Part shown: piece after piece, positions 59,701 through 64,000 of the stretch
Layout of the letters: each line of letters opens with the position of its first letter
How positions within the stretch are numbered: position 1 is the stretch's first letter
Assembly (NCBI RefSeq): GCF_954871325.1
Contig: NC_088776.1
Span: 63,698,954 to 63,762,953, forward strand
Length of the DNA stretch: 64,000 nucleotides
DNA from: Gordionus sp. m RMFG-2023
Taxonomy: Eukaryota; Nematomorpha; Gordioida; Chordodea; Parachordodidae
Reading direction: 5' to 3'
Notes under the pieces: generated by a model
Database searches by the model: none
What the model was told of the DNA's origin: nothing
Seen by the model: the letters and a program-made list of their open reading frames with translations, nothing else
Made by a program: the position numbers and the translations under genes

Positions 59701-61288
59701 TAATTATGGTAATTTTACATAAAAATGATAAACATTTACCTAAATCAATCTTGCCTAGATTTTTAGCTATTTTATTTATTTAAAAAACACTCGGATCTAA
59801 TTTATAGGAATACATTCTGTAAATTTCTTGATATACGAGTAAAATTCATTTTTCTTAATTTTAATTTTGTGCGAATTTCCCTATTTATTAGATTTAATGA
59901 AATAAATAAAATTCCAAAAATGATATTGAGCTCACGGTTACAAGATCCATTAGTTTTACCTGATAAATTCATGCGTGATGGAATAGAATTCAACCAACTC
60001 TAATCATATTGAACTATCATACATTACCAATAATGTGCTAAAATATTATTGGATTTATTTTTTTTTTAAAAAAATCTTTAAGAAAAAAAATATATATATT
60101 ATTTATTCCAAATACAGTACAGGTAGTGTGATATATTAGAAAAAAGAAAGAAAAAAAATTTCATATTAATAAAATATTTACTAGACTCAAAGAAAAAAAA
60201 TTATCATTTTATATTTGACGAAAATATTCTTTTAAAAATTATGATATCTCACCGCTTATGTAATAATATCTAGAAATTTTACCTTAAAATTTTGTGCTCT
60301 ACTGGTATAAAATGTTGATAATTTAATTCGAAAAGCCATTCTTTAGGCCATTTTTAAAAATATTATCATAATGTTATACTTTTTCTCATAAAATAATTAT
60401 AATTTAACAATATATTATGCTAACATAAAAATTATGCACATATTTTATATAGTGGCACATTAAAAAGGTGGAAAAATCAAATTTTGGTTGTTAATAATGT
60501 AATATATAAAAAAATTACGACTTTGTTTTACCAAAATTTATTACTTCTTTTATATAAACTTATTATCTTTTGACTATGAACTGGAGGATTTGAAAACAAT
60601 ATTTTTGACTTTTTACTCATTTCTGAATTTTTTATGAAGTTTAATTAGAATAATATAATTGTCAAGACCCCTATCTCAGTAATGTAATTATTAACTTCAA
60701 AGAAGTCATCGCTTTGATTTGATGTTTATCATAATTTTTTTTTTTTGCAAAAAAAGAAACGATTTTATTGTTAATAAATGATTTTTTTTATTTATTTCTA
60801 ACCCTCTTTTTTTCTCTCTCTATTTCATTCTTTTCCACTTCATTTTTTTCCATCTGCATCCAATAGCCGGCTAAAGTCTTACTTCCTTTCCTCTCCCAGA
60901 GGGGAGGGGGAATGAATTTCTAGTTTTTAAACCAGCTATATTATAAAATATAACGCCATAATGATAGCAGTTTAAAAATTGAAATGGCTGCATTTTAATC
61001 AATTTCAGCATTAAAGCGTGGATAGGCATGTATTTATTTAAGCAATATTCCGAGTTATTATACAATTTTTTTATCAGGAAATCCTTAAATCCTGAAAAAA
61101 AAGATATATAATTTATTCATAATATCTATTAACCAACTATAAATATTTTGCTAAGAAGTTATATGCATTTATATTTTGCATTAAATTATATTAAAAAAAA
61201 AATATTTGCGATAATTATAATTATTATGCGAAAAAAATAAATATTTCTTCTTTTTTTTTATCAAGTGGTGGAGGAATCTAAGAGTATT
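59701..61288. other. AT-rich intergenic DNA
   Basis: No gene recognised. A short GC-rich palindromic spot (TCTCCCAGAGGGGAGGGG) lies at about 60894-60910. Confidence 0.35.
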
Positions 61289-61290
61289 GA

Positions 61291-61374
<84 letters not shown>

Positions 61375-61377
61375 AAA
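61289..61377. repeat. (GAAA)n microsatellite, about 22 units
   Basis: Perfect GAAA repeat. Confidence 0.95.
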
Positions 61378-63147
61378 TTTTTGATACGCATAAGGCATTT
61401 CGATTTAAAATCCAAGCTTTCAAAATAATCTGAAAACTAACTTTCTTAAGACGAAATTAGAATATAGATTAAAAGGTCTGGAAGAGATAGGTTAGTATTA
61501 GTAGTTATTGAAAATTTATTTTAACGATAATTGAATTAATAAACCTTTTGCGATTAAAAATTATCAAAAATCTGTTAGCTCACACTCACACGTTCCGATA
61601 TTGGCATATGGAACAAATTCCCTTCTTTGTTAATATAATTTCTCTTTCCAATAAATAAAATTTTTAGATATTCTGAGTTATTCTTTGATAATTTAGCAAA
61701 ATATTGCGAATTCTTTTATCATGGAATTAAAAGAGATTATAAGCGAAATTTTGCATACTTTTATTTTTATTAAGGGTAAAAAATTTTATTTTTATTAAGG
61801 GTAAAAAATTTTATTTTATTTAAAATTTGCAGGGAAATGATTCGATTTTTTTGTAAAATTTAAAACTATGATTTGAATTATAAACGGCACTATCGGTTTG
61901 CGTATGAAAATTATGTTACTACACTCTCCAGATACGCCGCACTTAATGTAACATCTAAAGGCGTTGCCAAGTATGAGAGTAAGAATTGTAAATAATTTTG
62001 TTAGAACTTTAATCTAATAGTTCTATTAATCGTGGCCTTATAGCCGATGAAGCAGTTTGGATTTGTTTATATGAAAGTTTGAATTTGGGAGTCGTTTTAT
62101 TTAGGTGACTCTATTTTTCATATTTTTTTATTTTAGAATAATTGAAGTGTTTAAAAGATTGAGATCTTTTATTTAAATTCAAGCGATTTTTTTGAAGACA
62201 GGATCTGGCTTAGTATACCGATTCGGAAAAAAAAATGCCCGTTTCACGTAACCTTTCTCTACCATAATTTATAAATTATTATAACAATAAAAATTACCAA
62301 TACGATAAATTATAAAGGTATAATGATCTTTCCTTTAATATGGTCGGGGTGGGATCCTCTTCCACTAGAAAAATATCAGAATTAATTAAACAAGTGCGCC
62401 ATACAATCAAGCATAGTTTATGATCAAAGCAAGCAAGGGCGTTTATGGTCTCAAATTTTCAAAAAATTAACTGTTATTTTAGCTATTTTGTGGATATAAA
62501 AATAAAAAAATTCATAATTTCTAGGAGTCTGTTCAAATTTGTTCGAGCACTTGACCCCCCCCCCCACCACCACTTGCCAGTGACGGTACTGCAAACAAGT
62601 GCCGTGATCACGCAAATTGAATGTATGACTCTTAAAACTAGAAGACAATCATATATGAAGGTTTCTTTATATTTACTCTTTAACTTGACTCGCGTAAAAC
62701 AATCCTTAATCTACTAAGGGTCGTCCAAATTTGTAAATAGATCTCGACAAATGATTACGCTTAGTAATAGTGACTACAACAAAGTCTCATTAAGCTTGAG
62801 ATTGCCAAAAAAAAGGGGGATATTACTTGCAGCATGAGAAAGTTAACTATTTTGCAGGATATAACTTAGAAAAATTGGAAATATAGATTAATGCACATAT
62901 CTCCAAGGAATAACTTACACGTATAAACTTGCAAAATATTCACGAAAAAAAAAATTAATTAGGTATATTAAAAAATGGGGGGAAAAAAATGAGAATCATA
63001 TTATAAATTTATAATACGAAATTCAATCTTCCTTAGCGGCTAGAGCTGATTTTTCAAATATTTTCTCGGTGCTTAGTGTCAACAACCCTATGTATATTAA
63101 GAAATACTAAGCCAATTAATCATTTAATGTGCTGAAGTATTCCTCAG
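61378..63147. other. AT-rich intergenic DNA
   Basis: No supported gene. A short tandem duplication (TTTTTATTAAGGGTAAAAAA) lies at about 61762-61815 and a C11 run at 62555-62565. Confidence 0.35.
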
Positions 63148-63371
63148 TAGCGTTGTTTAAATGGCTTGATTTAAAACCCCAATTTTAAAAATGGCGAACG
63201 CATTATTTTACCTAGAAATATATTAGGCAACCTGGAGATTTGGCTCATAAAATGCCACAGAGGTCTTGGGCATCTATTAACGAAATCCAAAGTCTCAGGC
63301 TAGATTTCTAGCTAAAATATTGAGTTAGCCGTTTCCAAAAATTGGCTCAAATAGAGCCAATTAACAATACC
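63148..63371. repeat. MITE family A, copy 6
   Basis: Starts TAGCGTTGTTTAAATGGCTTG and ends (reverse complement) GTATTGTTAATTGGCTC. AAATATTGAGTTAGCCGTTTC precedes the right inverted repeat. More diverged than the copies at 25113 and 38808. Confidence 0.65.
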
Positions 63372-64000
63372 GTTTCTTAGGGTATATTTTATTCTTGGTG
63401 AAGAAGAAAATGTTCTCTTTATAGATCGAGGTATAATGGGTAGAGTTATCAAAAATATATTATGAAAATTGGTCTTAAATGTGATTGAATTTATGCGAAG
63501 TAACTATTGTTATTTTTTATTTGGATCATAGTTTGCATTTGGCACCTGCCAAACATTTAGTTTTTTTCCATGTCAACATTTAAATAGATTTGGAAAAGCA
63601 GTAGTGTAATGTTTGTTTGCAGGTTTGCGTGTGTTGCCTGGTTAATGCTAAACTTTTTATTCCTTCGAATGACTCCATATTAATATTAGAACGATAAGCC
63701 TGCCTTGCTAAGAGTCGAGGAGAAAACTATCTTCATTCACCCTAATTTTCTTGAGTTTCAATATAATGCTTTCAGCAATTCTCGTGCTCTTAATCAAATA
63801 GATGTTATTTTTTAGAAAAATATTTTTTTTTTGAATTTTGGCGCTGTATACAGGTTTCAAATGATTCGGTAGAAAATATTTTAAATGGCAGATAAAAAGA
63901 AGATATTATTCCATTTCCCATAGGATGAAATTCTACATGTCAGGATTATTAGTGGATGCAAATCCCCCTCAAAATCCTATGTTTACTCCCCACCCCCTCA
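63372..64000. other. Intergenic DNA at the window edge
   Basis: Nothing recognisable seen on either strand. Confidence 0.35.

Overview
The window is AT-rich eukaryotic DNA, most likely from an animal. Genes are split by GT-AG introns, there is a metazoan-type mitochondrial prolyl-tRNA synthetase and a family of secreted Kunitz (BPTI) proteins, and the rest is repeats: microsatellites, hAT-type MITEs, a LINE tail, an old Ty3/gypsy relic and a large satellite. I cannot name the taxon. Nothing bacterial, no CRISPR array and no convincing tRNA or rRNA gene was seen.

Region 1 (1-8.3 kb): one host gene on the + strand, mitochondrial proline-tRNA ligase (PARS2-like). Eight exons whose phases all agree span 1148-7892, and three MITE-like elements or remnants lie in its introns. 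The core motifs are kept, but the protein carries long non-conserved linkers.

Region 2 (9-27.5 kb): a Kunitz cluster with five related loci. Two look intact (18175-19049 and 25941-26785, both +). Three are relics (9080-9263 -, 10735-12285 +, 16949-17760 -). The 16.9 kb and 18.2 kb copies sit head to head inside an inverted duplication with arms of about 3.5 kb and a centre of about 0.4 kb that holds the promoter. The intact products have a signal peptide, two Kunitz-like domains lacking the first two cysteines, and one complete six-cysteine domain. A 1.08 kb hAT element split the 10.7 kb copy.

Region 3 (28-38 kb): no clear gene. A 104-bp minisatellite (28.5-29.3 kb) is followed by five tandem copies of a unit of about 1.25 kb. 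The copies carry different insertions: (TTTTA)n, (TTCTC)n and (GAAA)n arrays, MITEs, and one 0.4 kb exon-like block.

Region 4 (39-58 kb): a satellite landscape. Old diverged units at 39.2-40.3 kb and 41.5-42.0 kb flank a Ty3/gypsy integrase fossil. Then comes a homogeneous 14.7 kb array of about 120 monomers (118 or 122 bp) with a 240-bp A-B dimer structure, zoned subtypes and a duplicated right edge.

Region 5 (58-64 kb): AT-rich DNA with no supportable gene, a three-copy tandem repeat, one (GAAA)n tract and one MITE.
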